A stretch of DNA of 5,244 nt, taken from Clostridia bacterium (GTDB taxonomy: Bacteria; Bacillota_A; Clostridia; Oscillospirales; CAG-272). This document shows, piece by piece, positions 4,993 through 5,244 of the stretch (its first letter is position 1; each line of letters opens with the position of its first letter). The DNA lies in contig JAFQUG010000106.1 in assembly GCA_017408625.1 (NCBI GenBank), positions 1 through 5,244 on the forward strand, read 5' to 3'. The notes beneath the pieces were generated by a model. That model saw nothing but the letters and a program-made list of their open reading frames with translations. It was not told where the DNA came from and made no database searches. Position numbers and translations under genes: made by a program.

Positions 4993-5244
4993 ATGAAATA
5001 TACCGGTAAAGCTTTGACTCTTGCGCTGGTGCTGGGTTTGATCACGGCTGCTTTGGTTGGCTGTGTAGGTCCTGAGAGTGACGACGGCAGCAACACAAAT
5101 GGCGAGACCACCAAGAATACGACCGCACAGCAGACCACGCAAGCTCCCACCACCGACGAAACGAGCGGAGGTATGATGGACAGCGTGGATAGCGTGGTTG
5201 AGGACGTCAGCGACGCCATCAGCGGTGACAATACCACTGCAGCG
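4993..5244 (+). CDS. Small Thr/Asp-rich lipoprotein, partial, C-terminus off the right edge
   Basis: 84 codons are visible with no stop before the window ends. The protein begins MKYTGK and has a hydrophobic core (7-22) followed by a type II lipobox, LVGC, with the lipidated Cys at 24. The mature part is low complexity: Asn/Thr/Gln-rich from about 33 to 57, then an acidic stretch about 60-80 (GGMMDSVDSVVEDVSDAISG) that could form an amphipathic helix. The start is supported by GGAGG nine bases upstream. It is transcribed away from the cohesin-like gene. It would be anchored to the outer face of the membrane by lipid. No family is recognised; short lipoproteins with acidic tails are common in Clostridia, and the missing C-terminus may hold the functional domain. 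Confidence 0.85.
   Translation, partial: MKYTGKALTLALVLGLITAALVGCVGPESDDGSNTNGETTKNTTAQQTTQAPTTDETSGGMMDSVDSVVEDVSDAISGDNTTAA

Noticed and set aside
4838..4993. Longer start (350 residues) for the cohesin-like protein
   Set aside because: The extension would run through a perfect promoter and a full Shine-Dalgarno site and would put 52 non-signal residues before the signal peptide.

Overview
The window looks like a chromosomal piece of a low-to-mid G+C Gram-positive anaerobe, most likely an uncultured gut-type member of the class Clostridia. The reasons are strong AAAGGAGG-type ribosome binding sites, TTGACA/TATAAT promoters, signal peptides, Glu/Thr-rich linkers, and family types that I associate with that group (NAGPA-type phosphodiester glycosidase, cohesin-like fold, C-terminal Gly-Cys/transmembrane/Lys tails). 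The taxonomic call is inference. No RNA gene, mobile element or CRISPR array is visible.

Layout from right to left. At 4993-5244 (+) is the start of a small lipoprotein gene running off the right edge. It diverges from a minus-strand gene at 3941-4837 that encodes a secreted, cysteine-rich protein with a cohesin-like domain and a second C-terminal beta domain. That gene has a perfect consensus promoter. Next on the minus strand is 2955-3833, a 292-residue surface protein with its own strong promoter, strongly biased codons and a clear intrinsic terminator. After a 203-base regulatory gap comes 595-2751 (-), a 718-residue multidomain surface protein. Its stop codon overlaps (ATGA) the start of a phosphodiester glycosidase (NAGPA family) gene that runs off the left edge (1-598).

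How the parts may work together. All five products carry export signals: one N-terminal lipobox and four signal peptides. The 292- and 718-residue proteins share a roughly 135-residue beta-rich module (one copy and two copies) and the same kind of C-terminal tail: acidic linker, Gly-Cys, hydrophobic segment, Lys-rich end. That tail resembles the cysteine-containing C-terminal sorting signals known elsewhere (MYXO-CTERM, CGP-CTERM) more than LPXTG. The best reading is a cell-envelope locus in which surface-held, possibly glycan-binding proteins are made together with an exported phosphodiester glycosidase. The substrate (phosphoglycan, teichoic-acid-like polymer or host glycan) cannot be read from the sequence. 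The most notable points are the shared module, the shared Cys tail and the translational coupling of the big surface protein to the enzyme.
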